Shown here piece by piece: positions 16,102 through 24,246 of a stretch of 58,985 nt of DNA. Source of the stretch: Acidimicrobiales bacterium (lineage in GTDB: Bacteria > Actinomycetota > Acidimicrobiia > Acidimicrobiales > AC-9); NCBI GenBank assembly GCA_036491125.1, contig DASXCO010000170.1, forward strand, positions 1 through 58,985, written 5' to 3'. The first letter of the stretch is position 1. Each line of letters opens with the position of its first letter. Position numbers and translations under genes: made by a program. The notes beneath the pieces are model-generated. The model had not been told where the DNA came from and did not search any database. It saw only the letters and a list, made by a program, of their open reading frames with translations.

Positions 16102-17280
16102 TCACTCGCCCAGGCCGAAGATGCGGGCCGCGTTGGCGCCCACGATGCGACGGCGCTCGTCCCGGTCGATGCTCGACATCATCGAGTCGATCGTCATCCG
16201 CGAGTACGGCCAGTCGTTGCCGTGATGGGGGTAATCGGACGACCACATCATGTTGTCGACCCCGACGCCGTAGCGGTTCTCCACCCCGTTGCGGTCCGTG
16301 ATGAAGGTAGCCGACATGTTGCGGAACCAGTAGAAGCTGGGCGGCTCCTTGATGGGGATGTTGCCCCACGACCGGTTGCGCCAGTAGCGATCGTCGATCT
16401 GCTCGAGGAAGTGGGGGATCCACCCCACGCCGGTCTCGATCATGGCCACGTGCAGATCGGGGAAGCGCTCGAAGGTGCCGGTGAAGATCAGCTGGCCGAT
16501 CGTGCTGGGCACGGTGGAGAACACGCTCCCGAGCCCGGCCACGGCCTTGGCGTTGGCCTTGGCCGCCTTGCCGCCGTAGATGCCGCCGCCGCCCTTGGAG
16601 GCGGCCGCCTCCGCCGCCCGCCGCTGGCTCTGACGGGCGCGCCGTGACGCCAGATTGATGTGGATGCACACGGGGATACGCTCGTCGGAGGCGGCCGACC
16701 AGAAGGGGTCGTCGGCGTCGGAGATCGAGTCGCCCCCCGAGGGCCAGCACGACGTGACGACACCCTTGAAGCCGCGGGCCTTGGCCTTGCGCAGGGCGTC
16801 GACCGCGTCGTCGATCCCCGTGGAGGGCATCTGCGCCATCCCGATCAACCGGTCCCGGTCGGGCGCGCAGAACTCCTCCCACAAGAAGTTGTTGTAGGCC
16901 GCGATGCCGGCCAGGACGAAGGCGTCGTCGTCGTCGCCGAGGAAGTGGCCGACAGTGCGTTGAGGCGGGAACAGGATCTCGGCGTCGACGCCGTCGATGT
17001 CCATGTCGGCCAGCCGCTCGGCCCCGACGTAGCAGCCCCGCCTGGCGTCCTCGTAGGTGACGCCGGTCCAGCGGAACTCGTCGAAGGGCTTCCCCGGCGT
17101 CGACACGAGGCCAATCGGATCAGGGTCGGCGCCGCCCGCGAACTGCCAGGCGTCGCCACCGTCGACGTCCTTGACCAGCCTCGGCGCCTTGTCCTGGAGC
17201 TCCTTTGGCAGCCAGTTCCGCCAGATGTCAGGAGGTTCGAGGATGTGGCAGTCGCCGTCGACGATGTCGTAGTCGGCCAT
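16102..17280 (-). CDS. Amidohydrolase_2 family metal-dependent hydrolase
   Basis: A 392-residue TIM-barrel metal hydrolase, related to the ACMSD/amidohydrolase_2 family. The first metal motif is D10-C-H12 in VDGDCHILEPPDIW; later SSDYPHHGNDWPYS carries the conserved Asp near the end of the barrel. It shares the EPPD N-terminus with the proteins at 25813 and 39592. A low-complexity stretch rich in A, G and K at about residues 225-260 (with KGGGGIYGGK) is absent from the other two. The ATG at 17280 is chosen over the upstream reading to 17367. It is divergent from the fused CoA transferase and shares the operator at 17360. Confidence 0.83.
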   Translation of the reverse strand: MADYDIVDGDCHILEPPDIWRNWLPKELQDKAPRLVKDVDGGDAWQFAGGADPDPIGLVSTPGKPFDEFRWTGVTYEDARRGCYVGAERLADMDIDGVDAEILFPPQRTVGHFLGDDDDAFVLAGIAAYNNFLWEEFCAPDRDRLIGMAQMPSTGIDDAVDALRKAKARGFKGVVTSCWPSGGDSISDADDPFWSAASDERIPVCIHINLASRRARQSQRRAAEAAASKGGGGIYGGKAAKANAKAVAGLGSVFSTVPSTIGQLIFTGTFERFPDLHVAMIETGVGWIPHFLEQIDDRYWRNRSWGNIPIKEPPSFYWFRNMSATFITDRNGVENRYGVGVDNMMWSSDYPHHGNDWPYSRMTIDSMMSSIDRDERRRIVGANAARIFGLGE

Positions 17281-17359
17281 GATCGGTGACGTCCTCCCGG
17301 ATCGACGACCTCGCCCTTGCAGTCTTGCAGCGAGGATCCCCACCAAGTGTCGGTCTGCC

Positions 17360-17373
17360 TGACGCACGTGTCA
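17360..17373. promoter_or_regulatory. TGAC-N6-GTCA operator between amidohydrolase and fused CoA transferase
   Basis: TGACGCACGTGTCA, both arms intact. It is 25 bases before the ATG at 17399 and 79 bases from the amidohydrolase start at 17280. A TATCGT -10 box at 17386-17391 ends 8 bases before the ATG at 17399, so that gene is probably leaderless, with the operator in the -35 region. Confidence 0.7.
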
Positions 17374-17398
17374 ACTTTCTGCGCCTATCGTGGCGTCC

Positions 17399-19723
17399 AT
17401 GGCCGAGCGTCTGCTGGACGGGATCCGGGTGGTCGACCTGGCCGCCGCGCCAGCCCAGATGACGGGGCGGATCCTCGCCGATCTGGGCGCCGAGGTGGTC
17501 AAAGTCGAGCCCCCGTCGGGGGACCCGGCGCGCGCCGAGCCCGTCCGCTTCACGGCGTGGAACGCCGGGAAGGCCTCCCTCGTCCTCGGCCCCGACGACA
17601 CCGAGCTCTCCCAGCTGCTCCGACGCGCCGACGTGGTCATCGAGACGCCCGGATGGCTGGGCGGTCCGTCGCTCGACCGGGGACTGGCACCGTCGGCCGT
17701 CTGGGTCAGCATCACGCCTTTCGGCCTGCACGGACCGCGAGCCGGGTGGTTGGCGAGCGACCTGGGCATCATGGCCGCCAGCGGCAACATGTACGCCACC
17801 GGGGACGGTGACCGGCCCCCGGTGCGCTGCACCCAGCCGTCCGGCTACGCCCACCTCGGCGCCGAGGCGGCCATGGCGGCCCTCACCGCTCTGGCGTCGG
17901 GTCGGCCCCAGCTGGTCGACGTCGCCGGTCAGGAGGCGGTGATGGCGGCCGACATGTGCGCGCCGGCGACGTTTGTGCGGAGTGGCGCGCGTGGCGCCCG
18001 TCGTGGCGCCAACATCGGCCGCAGCCGGGAGATCTGGCCCTGCCGTGACGGCTTCGTGTCGTTCGGGTTACGCGGTGGCAAGGCGCGGGTGCCGAGCCTC
18101 CAGACGCTCACCAGGCTGGTCACCGAGGCGGGCCTGGCAACTCCGGCGCTCACCGAACGGGACTGGACGACCTTCTCGCACGTCACCGCCACGGACGAGG
18201 AGCTGGCGGCCATCCAGGCGCCGGTCGCGGCCTACTTCGCCGGCCGCACCATGGCCGAGCTGTACGAGATCGCGTGCGAGACCAATCTCATGCTCGCCCC
18301 GGCCAACACCCCGCCCCAGATCTACGACAGCGCCCAGCTCAAGGCCCGGGAGATGTTCGGAGCAGTGGGGACCGACGAACGGTTCCCGATGCGGTTCGTC
18401 CTGGCCGGGAGACCCGATGGCGCCGCAATCCCAGCGACGGCTCGGGGTCCTGCGCCGGCCGAGCCCGGCGCGGGTCGTCGACCCGATTGGCCCGAGCGCC
18501 GGTCGCCGGTGCCGGCCCAGGGCCACGAGCCGGCGTGGGCGGGGACGAAGATCCTCGAGCTGGGCTCGGGCGCCGCCGGTCCCATCGCCACGCGGTACTT
18601 CGCCGAGCACGGCGCCACCGTGATCCGCATCGAGTCCCCCAGCCGGCCCGACTTCCTGCGGGTCTACGCGCTCGGGCCCGACAATCCCCACGGGCTCGAG
18701 GGCTCGACGCTGTTCGACGGGCTCAACCCGGGCAAGCTCAGCGTCACCTTGAACCTGAAGCACCCCGATGGCCTCGCGCTGGCCCGCCGTCTGGTGGCCT
18801 GGTCGGACGCGGTCGCCGAGAACTTCGCTCCGAAGGCCATGCGCGCCTTCGGGCTGGACTACGGGCGCCTGGCCGCCGATCGCCCTGACCTGGTCATGGT
18901 CAGCGCCTGCCTCAACGGCCAGACCGGCCCCCACCGGGACTACCCCGGCTTCGGCGGACAAGGGGCCGCCCTGTCGGGCTACAACGCCCTCACCGGGTGG
19001 CCCGACCGCGAGCCGGTGGGGCCCTTCGGCACCATCACCGACTCGCTCTCGCCCCGCTTCGTGGCGACGGCCCTGGCTGCGGGGCTGTTGTATCGGCGCC
19101 GCACCGGTCGCGGCGTCTACCTCGACGTGTCGCAGGTGGAGGCGGCCGTCTACACCCTGTCGCCCTGGCTGCTCGAGTATGCCGACACCGGCGTGGTCAC
19201 CGAGCGTGACGGCAACCGGTCGGCACGGTCGGTCCCCCATGGCGCCTTCCCGTGCCTCGGTGACGACCGCTGGGTCGCCCTGGCCGCCTGGGACGACGGC
19301 GGGTGGGCCCGGCTAGCCGACCTCATCGGCGTGCAGGACCCCTCCTTGGCGACGCTTCAAGCTCGCCTGAGCCGCGTGGACGAGGTGGAGGCCGCCGTGG
19401 CGCGGTGGACGACCCGGCGGGCGGTCGACGAGGTGGTCGACACCCTCCAGGGGATGGGCATCGAGGCGGTGCCGGTGCAGGACTTCGGCGACGTGGTGGC
19501 CGACCCTCAGCTCACCGCCCGCGGGCACTTCGTCACCCTGACCCATCCGGCAATGGGCGAGGGCGTCTACGAGCGCAACGGCTTCCGCCTGAGCGATGCC
19601 TCATCGGGCTACACCCGCACCGGGCCCACCCTCGGCCAGGACAACGACCACGTGCTGCGGGAGATCCTCGGGCTCAGCACGGGAGAGATCGACAAGCTGG
19701 CCGCCGACGGCGCCCTCGACTGA
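17399..19723 (+). CDS. Tandem-domain CaiB/BaiF CoA transferase
   Basis: A 774-residue fusion of two family III CoA-transferase domains, against about 400 for normal members. The N-terminal domain (about residues 1-345) starts LLDGIRVVDLAAAPAQ and has LGAEVVKVEPPSGDP. The second domain (about 375-774) starts GTKILELGSGAAGPIATRYF. In the second domain the catalytic Asp is present, Asp548 in GTITDSLSP. At the aligned place in the first domain, PVRCTQPSGYAHLG, there is Tyr150 instead, so only the second half is likely to be catalytic. The ATG at 17399 follows a TATCGT -10 box by 8 bases. Confidence 0.87.
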   Translation: MAERLLDGIRVVDLAAAPAQMTGRILADLGAEVVKVEPPSGDPARAEPVRFTAWNAGKASLVLGPDDTELSQLLRRADVVIETPGWLGGPSLDRGLAPSAVWVSITPFGLHGPRAGWLASDLGIMAASGNMYATGDGDRPPVRCTQPSGYAHLGAEAAMAALTALASGRPQLVDVAGQEAVMAADMCAPATFVRSGARGARRGANIGRSREIWPCRDGFVSFGLRGGKARVPSLQTLTRLVTEAGLATPALTERDWTTFSHVTATDEELAAIQAPVAAYFAGRTMAELYEIACETNLMLAPANTPPQIYDSAQLKAREMFGAVGTDERFPMRFVLAGRPDGAAIPATARGPAPAEPGAGRRPDWPERRSPVPAQGHEPAWAGTKILELGSGAAGPIATRYFAEHGATVIRIESPSRPDFLRVYALGPDNPHGLEGSTLFDGLNPGKLSVTLNLKHPDGLALARRLVAWSDAVAENFAPKAMRAFGLDYGRLAADRPDLVMVSACLNGQTGPHRDYPGFGGQGAALSGYNALTGWPDREPVGPFGTITDSLSPRFVATALAAGLLYRRRTGRGVYLDVSQVEAAVYTLSPWLLEYADTGVVTERDGNRSARSVPHGAFPCLGDDRWVALAAWDDGGWARLADLIGVQDPSLATLQARLSRVDEVEAAVARWTTRRAVDEVVDTLQGMGIEAVPVQDFGDVVADPQLTARGHFVTLTHPAMGEGVYERNGFRLSDASSGYTRTGPTLGQDNDHVLREILGLSTGEIDKLAADGALD

Positions 19724-19739
19724 GAGCGGCCCGGTCGGC

Positions 19740-20240
19740 TCAGGCCGAACGGTGGATGAGGTTCATCCTCGAGGTGAGCACCGGCTCGCCCGTCCGCTCG
19801 TCGGTGTAGCGGGTCTCGGAGACGAGGAAGGTCATCGTCTTCCCCCTGCTCTCCTTCTCGTAGACGTCGGTGATGCGCCCCTCGCTCGCCAGGACGTCGC
19901 CGACCACGACCGGGCGGTGGTACTCGAACTCCTGCTCGCCGTGCAGCACCAGGCCACCCTTGGCCATCAGCCCGCCGATCACCTTCATGACAGCGCCACC
20001 GTCCGCCTCGGGATCCGGCGGCGGCTGGTTCTCCGGGAAGGTGCCCCAATGCGCCATGGCGAACCCGAACGTCGGCGGGGCCGGGATCGAATCGAACCCG
20101 GCGTCGACCGCGATCCGCACGTTCTGGTACACGGGGTTCTCGTCCTTCACCGCCTTGGCGAAGTTCGAGACCGGTCCACGCTCCACGGCGAGGCGAGAGG
20201 ACCCGGTCTTCTTCCCGATGACGCTCGTGTCAACTGCCAT
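19740..20240 (-). CDS. MaoC-like / FAS1-type dehydratase domain protein
   Basis: A 166-residue single hot-dog-fold protein similar to the N-terminal half of MaoC-type hydratases: KKTGSSRLAVERGPVSNFAKAVKDENPVY, IPAPPTFGFAMAHW and LVLHGEQEFEYHRPVVVGDVL. The last segment is the typical hot-dog core. It lacks the D-x4-H hydratase motif of full MaoC domains, so it may be the substrate-binding partner of a heterodimer. No second MaoC subunit is seen nearby. The ATG at 20240 is chosen because the longer reading to 20300 adds an Arg-rich, unrelated stretch. It is divergent from the SDR at 20381. Confidence 0.8.
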   Translation of the reverse strand: MAVDTSVIGKKTGSSRLAVERGPVSNFAKAVKDENPVYQNVRIAVDAGFDSIPAPPTFGFAMAHWGTFPENQPPPDPEADGGAVMKVIGGLMAKGGLVLHGEQEFEYHRPVVVGDVLASEGRITDVYEKESRGKTMTFLVSETRYTDERTGEPVLTSRMNLIHRSA

Positions 20241-20343
20241 GCCGTGACGGTAGGGGCCGCCCCGCGCCCGCCGCAAGCCCGCCGCGAGCCCGGTGATCAA
20301 AGTCGGACCAGGTTGCTCACCTTCGGGGACCCGCCTACGTTTG

Positions 20344-20357
20344 TGACGTACGCGTCA
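20344..20357. promoter_or_regulatory. TGAC-N6-GTCA operator between MaoC-like and SDR genes
   Basis: TGACGTACGCGTCA, both arms intact, followed by GGT as at several other sites. It lies 23 bases upstream of the SDR ATG at 20381 and about 100 bases upstream of the MaoC-like gene, so it most directly covers the SDR operon promoter. Confidence 0.68.
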
Positions 20358-20380
20358 GGTTTGAGCCGGAGGGTTTCGTG

Positions 20381-21313
20381 ATGCCGCTGCTCGAGGACAA
20401 GGTCGCCATCGTCACCGGTGCTGGCCACGGGGTAGGGCGCGGTGAGGCGCTCGAGCTCGCTGCCGAGGGGGCCCGGGTGGTCGTCAACGACCTGGGTGGC
20501 TCGGTGGGCGGTGGGGGCGCCGACAAGCGCCCGGCGGAGGAGGTCGCCGAGCTCATCCGCCGCCGAGGCGGCGACGCGGCGGTCAACTACGACGACGTCG
20601 CCGACTGGAATGGCGCCGCCAGCCTCGTCCAGCAGGCGGTGGACACCTTTGGCCGGCTCGACGTGCTGGTCAACAACGCCGGCATCCTCAGGGACAAGAT
20701 GATGTTCTCGATGAGCGAGGACGACTTCGACTCGGTCATCAGGGTCCATCTCAAGGGCACCTTCGCGACCACCCACCACGCCTCGGTGTACTGGCGGGAG
20801 CAGTCGAAGGCGGGATCCCAGCCGCGGGCGGCCGTCGTCAACACGGTCTCCAGCGCCGGCCTCCAGGGCAACGTGGGCCAGGCCAACTACGGCGCGGCCA
20901 AGGCCGGCATCGCCTCCCTCACCATCATCACCAGCCTCGAGCTCGCTCGCTACGGCGTCCGGGCCAATGCCATCGCCCCGGGCGGGATGACCCGGATGTC
21001 GGGGGCGGTCGTGAAGGACATGGAGCTCAAGGAGCCGGAGGAGTACGAGGAGTTCGACCCCATGAACCCGGGCAACTCGGCGCCCATGGTCGCCTGGCTC
21101 GCGTCGGACGAGGCCCTGCACGTGACCGGCCAGGTGTTCCGGGCGGTGGGATCGACGATCACCCACTACGTCCCCTGGACGCTCGGCGAGGGCATCGACA
21201 CCCCGGGAGAGCCGACCAAGTGGAGCCCGGATGGCATAGGCCCGGCCCTCAACGCGTCGGTCTTCCATTCCCGCCATCCCGGGCTCCAGATGGGTCGGGC
21301 GCGAGGCAGATAG
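20381..21313 (+). CDS. Short-chain dehydrogenase (HSD17B4-like N-terminal type)
   Basis: A 310-residue SDR. The cofactor motif is TGAGHGVGRGEAL, the active site includes VSSAGLQGNVGQANYGAAKAG with the Tyr-x3-Lys pair, and NNAGILRDKMMFSMSEDDFD is characteristic of the hydroxyacyl-CoA/steroid dehydrogenase group related to peroxisomal multifunctional enzyme 2. It probably oxidises a 3-hydroxyacyl-CoA or a ring alcohol with NAD(P). GGAGG precedes the ATG. A second, similar SDR follows after 80 bases. Confidence 0.88.
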   Translation: MPLLEDKVAIVTGAGHGVGRGEALELAAEGARVVVNDLGGSVGGGGADKRPAEEVAELIRRRGGDAAVNYDDVADWNGAASLVQQAVDTFGRLDVLVNNAGILRDKMMFSMSEDDFDSVIRVHLKGTFATTHHASVYWREQSKAGSQPRAAVVNTVSSAGLQGNVGQANYGAAKAGIASLTIITSLELARYGVRANAIAPGGMTRMSGAVVKDMELKEPEEYEEFDPMNPGNSAPMVAWLASDEALHVTGQVFRAVGSTITHYVPWTLGEGIDTPGEPTKWSPDGIGPALNASVFHSRHPGLQMGRARGR

Positions 21314-21322
21314 CCTCAGGGC

Positions 21323-21345
21323 GGCCGGCCCGGGAGGCCGGCCCA
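21323..21345 (+). repeat. GGCCGGCC leader repeat, copy 1 of a tandem pair
   Basis: A 23-base element beginning GGCCGGCCCGGGAGG; identical to the copy at 21354 and offset from it by 31 bases. GGCCGGCC is self-complementary, so each unit can fold into a GC hairpin. It lies between two SDR genes. Confidence 0.7.
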
Positions 21346-21353
21346 GATGACGA

Positions 21354-21376
21354 GGCCGGCCCGGGAGGCCGGCCCA
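21354..21376 (+). repeat. GGCCGGCC leader repeat, copy 2 of a tandem pair
   Basis: Identical 23-base element. It is followed by CACGAGACAGGGAGGACGA and the GTG at 21394, matching the layout of repeat, ACAGG-type ribosome binding site and start seen at 14044-14082. Confidence 0.7.
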
Positions 21377-21393
21377 CGAGACAGGGAGGACGA

Positions 21394-22311
21394 GTGGGCC
21401 TGCTCGACGGGAAAGTAGCGATCGTCACCGGCGCTGGTCGGGGTATCGGCCGGGCCGAGGCGCTACTGCTGGCATCCGAGGGCGCCAGCGTGGTCGTCAA
21501 CGACCTCGGCGGCGACTGGACCGGCGAGGGCAAGGACGACCGTCCGGCCCAACAGGTGGTCGACGACGTGGAGGCGGCCGGCGGCACCGCGGTCGCCAAC
21601 TACGACGACGTTGCCAGCTGGAAGGGCGCCGAGAGCCTCGTCCAGCAGGCAGTGGACACCTACGGCGCCCTCGACGTGCTGGTGAACAACGCCGGCATCC
21701 TCAGGGACAAGATGTCGTTCAACATGACCGAGGACGATTGGGACGCGGTCATCAAGGTGCATCTCAAGGGCCACTTCTGCCCGTCCCGCGTCGCCGCCGC
21801 CCATTGGCGCCAGCGCTCCAAGGAGGCCGGCGCCCCGGTCGGGGCCGCCATCGTCAACACGTCGTCCGAGTCCGGCCTCTACGGCAACGCCGGCCAGCTG
21901 AACTACGCGGCCGCCAAGGCGGGCATCGCCGCCATGACGATCGTGCTGGCGCGCGAGCTCGAGCGCGTCGGCGTGCGGGTCAACGCCATCGCACCCGTCG
22001 CCCGGACCCGGCTCACCGAGTCACTCGGGGGCGGCTTCATGGAGCAGAAGGAAGGGGACTTCGATCGCTTCGCGCCGGACAACGTCGCCCCGGTCGTGGC
22101 CTGGCTCGCCTCCGACCTCGCAGCCGGTGTCTCGGGCCAGGTCGTGAAGGTCCAGGGCGGCGTGCTCCAGCTGGTCGAGGGCTGGCGTCCCGTCACCCAG
22201 GTCAAGGCGGACAAGCCCTGGACCGTCGACGCCGTCGACGAGGCCCGCTCTGCCCTCTTCGCCCGCTCCGAGCCCGGAGTGCCGCCGTTCATGTTCGACG
22301 TGGAGGGCTAG
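21394..22311 (+). CDS. Short-chain dehydrogenase, paralogue of the preceding gene
   Basis: A 305-residue SDR: TGAGRGIGRAEALLLASEG (cofactor), NNAGILRDKMSFNMTEDDWD and TSSESGLYGNAGQLNYAAAKAG with the catalytic Tyr and Lys. It is closely related to the SDR at 20381, sharing long identical blocks, so the pair probably arose by duplication and may act on different stereoisomers or chain positions. The GTG at 21394 is supported by AGGGAGGA seven bases upstream; the longer frame starting at 21220 is inside the previous gene. The next dehydrogenase starts 3 bases after its stop. Confidence 0.88.
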   Translation: MGLLDGKVAIVTGAGRGIGRAEALLLASEGASVVVNDLGGDWTGEGKDDRPAQQVVDDVEAAGGTAVANYDDVASWKGAESLVQQAVDTYGALDVLVNNAGILRDKMSFNMTEDDWDAVIKVHLKGHFCPSRVAAAHWRQRSKEAGAPVGAAIVNTSSESGLYGNAGQLNYAAAKAGIAAMTIVLARELERVGVRVNAIAPVARTRLTESLGGGFMEQKEGDFDRFAPDNVAPVVAWLASDLAAGVSGQVVKVQGGVLQLVEGWRPVTQVKADKPWTVDAVDEARSALFARSEPGVPPFMFDVEG

Positions 22312-22314
22312 CCC

Positions 22315-23505
22315 GTGCGCCTGGCGTGGGGGCCCGAGGTCGACGAGTTCCGCGCTGAGCTGGTCGGCTTCCTCGAGCAGCACGCTCCCCCCGAGGCCAA
22401 GGCCCTCAAGAACGCCGGCACCCTGTCGGACAGCGGCGACGACGATGGGGCGTCGATCATCCCCGACTGGGCGCGGCGCTGGCAGGCGACGCTGTTCGAC
22501 CACGGCTGGATGGTCCCCGGGTACCCGCCCCACCTGGGGGGCCGTAACGCCACACCCGTGCAGACGCTGGTCTACCTGCAGGAGCTCGCGGCGCGGGGCA
22601 TCCCCCGCTCGGTGCACTTCCCCGGCTACGCAATCGTGGCGCCGAGCCTCCTCGAGTTCGGGAACGAGGACCAGCGCCGACTGGCGCCCGCCGCCATCCG
22701 GGGTGACGACGTGTGGTGCATCGGTATGAGCGAGCCCAACGCCGGCTCCGACCTCGCCGGCCTCCAGACCCGAGCCGTGCTCGACGGCGACGCCTTCATC
22801 GTCAACGGCCAGAAGGTCTGGACGTCCTACGCCATGGTGGCCGAGCGCTGCTTCTGCTACGTCCGAACCGACCCCACCGCGCCACGGCACAAGGGCATCA
22901 GCGTGCTCATCATCGACATGGCGACACCAGGGATCGAGGTCAGGCCGCTCCGGCAGTTCTCGGGGGCCGCCCATTTCGCCGAGGTCTTCTTCACCGATGT
23001 GCTCGTGCCCGCAACCAACCTCGTCGGCGAGGTCAACGACGGGTGGCGCATCACGATGGGATCACTGGCCCACGAGCGCGGCGGGCTGTGGGTCCAGTCG
23101 GTGTCGCTCGTCGAGTCCAATCTGGACGACCTCGTCTCCCTCTGCCGGCGTCGGGGGCTGACGGCCGACGCAGGCGTCAGGCGGCGACTGGCCGAGGCCT
23201 ACGAGCAGGTGTCGAGCCTACGGGCGCTCGGCTACAAGGGCTTCACCAGCTTCGCCAGTACCAGCTCGGCGCCCGAGCACTCCTACCTCAAGCTCGCCAC
23301 CTCGGAGCTGGGCAAGTCTCTCTACGAGCTGGGCACGGAGCTCCTCGGCCCCGACGGCGTGGTCGTCGACGCCGAGCGCGGCGAGGAGGGAGGCCGCTGG
23401 GTGCGGGGCTTCTTCCTGAGCTTCGCCAACACCATCGCCGGCGGCAGCTCGGAGATCCAGCGCAACATCATCGCCCAGCGGGTCCTCGGCCTCCCGAGGA
23501 GCTGA
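22315..23505 (+). CDS. Acyl-CoA dehydrogenase, catalytic-subunit type
   Basis: A 396-residue acyl-CoA dehydrogenase: MSEPNAGSDLAGLQTRAVL, VNGQKVWTSYAMVAERCFC, GSLAHERGGLWVQ and the C-terminal AGGSSEIQRNIIAQRVLGLP. The Glu in HER is the likely catalytic base. It is the third gene of the operon 20381-23505. Unlike the other two catalytic-type dehydrogenases it has no small-subunit gene beside it. The GTG start is 3 bases after the SDR stop, indicating translational coupling. Confidence 0.87.
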   Translation: MRLAWGPEVDEFRAELVGFLEQHAPPEAKALKNAGTLSDSGDDDGASIIPDWARRWQATLFDHGWMVPGYPPHLGGRNATPVQTLVYLQELAARGIPRSVHFPGYAIVAPSLLEFGNEDQRRLAPAAIRGDDVWCIGMSEPNAGSDLAGLQTRAVLDGDAFIVNGQKVWTSYAMVAERCFCYVRTDPTAPRHKGISVLIIDMATPGIEVRPLRQFSGAAHFAEVFFTDVLVPATNLVGEVNDGWRITMGSLAHERGGLWVQSVSLVESNLDDLVSLCRRRGLTADAGVRRRLAEAYEQVSSLRALGYKGFTSFASTSSAPEHSYLKLATSELGKSLYELGTELLGPDGVVVDAERGEEGGRWVRGFFLSFANTIAGGSSEIQRNIIAQRVLGLPRS

Positions 23506-23543
23506 GCAGCGAGAGGTCTGTCAGCGCGGCGAGGCCGGCTCGC

Positions 23544-24239
23544 TCAGCGGCGACCGGCGGCCGCCCGGCGTCCCGGGCGCCCGCCGAATATCCCGGTGTG
23601 CAGCACCGCCGTCAGTGTGTCCACGGCGGCATCGTCGTCGACGGGTACGGCGCGGGACGTCACGAAGTAGTTGACGCGCTCGAGCATGCCGATGAAGGCG
23701 AACGCCGCGGGCTCGGGATCCACGCCCGGCGGGCGCGACGCCTCGCCGATCCGGTGGGTCAGCTTGGAGGTGATCGTGCGCAACGAGCGCTGCCCCAATC
23801 GGGCGAGGGCCGGATCCGACACCTGGCTCTCGTTCCACGCCCGGACGACCGGCCCATAGCGGCGGTACACCTCGACGAAATGCTGCACCCATGCCCGCAG
23901 CTGGGCCCGCCCATCGGCGCCGGGTCCAACGGGGCCGAGCGCGTCCGCCAGCGCCTCCATCTCGGTGGCGCACTCCTTGGCCAGCGCCGCCAGCAGATCC
24001 TCCTTGCTGGCGAAGTACAGATAGAAGGTCCCGTGCGAGGTGTCGGCCATGCGCACGATGTCGTCGACCCTCGTCGCCGCGTACCCGATCGTCTCGAAGG
24101 CTCTCAGCCCGGCGTCGAGCAGCCGGACCACCGTGCGCCGACCCTGGGCCCGCAGGTCGCGCTGTTGCGCCGGTGTGCCGCCAGGGCGGACGCCCGCCTT
24201 TCGCCGTGGAGTCTGTCGATCCGGATAGTCTGACGTCAC
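23544..24239 (-). CDS. TetR-family transcriptional regulator
   Basis: A 231-residue regulator, the only transcription factor in the window. The DNA-binding domain is at about residues 33-80, with FETIGYAATRVDDIVRMADT and SHGTFYLYFASKEDLLAALA, the classic TetR helix-turn-helix. The C-terminal part is a helical ligand domain with WNESQVSDPALARLG. It is divergent from the CoA ligase at 24247. GTG at 24239 is preferred; an ATG at 24263 would overlap the ligase. It is the best local candidate for the protein that binds the TGAC-N6-GTCA operators, but its own promoter lacks a full site, so this is only a hypothesis. Confidence 0.88.
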   Translation of the reverse strand: MTSDYPDRQTPRRKAGVRPGGTPAQQRDLRAQGRRTVVRLLDAGLRAFETIGYAATRVDDIVRMADTSHGTFYLYFASKEDLLAALAKECATEMEALADALGPVGPGADGRAQLRAWVQHFVEVYRRYGPVVRAWNESQVSDPALARLGQRSLRTITSKLTHRIGEASRPPGVDPEPAAFAFIGMLERVNYFVTSRAVPVDDDAAVDTLTAVLHTGIFGGRPGRRAAAGRR

Positions 24240-24246
24240 ATCACCC

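Noticed and set aside
24231-24238. TGACGTCA between TetR and CoA ligase as a regulon operator
   Set aside because: The arms are adjacent rather than six bases apart, and no 14-base version with fewer than several mismatches exists here. Kept only as a remark in the TetR finding.
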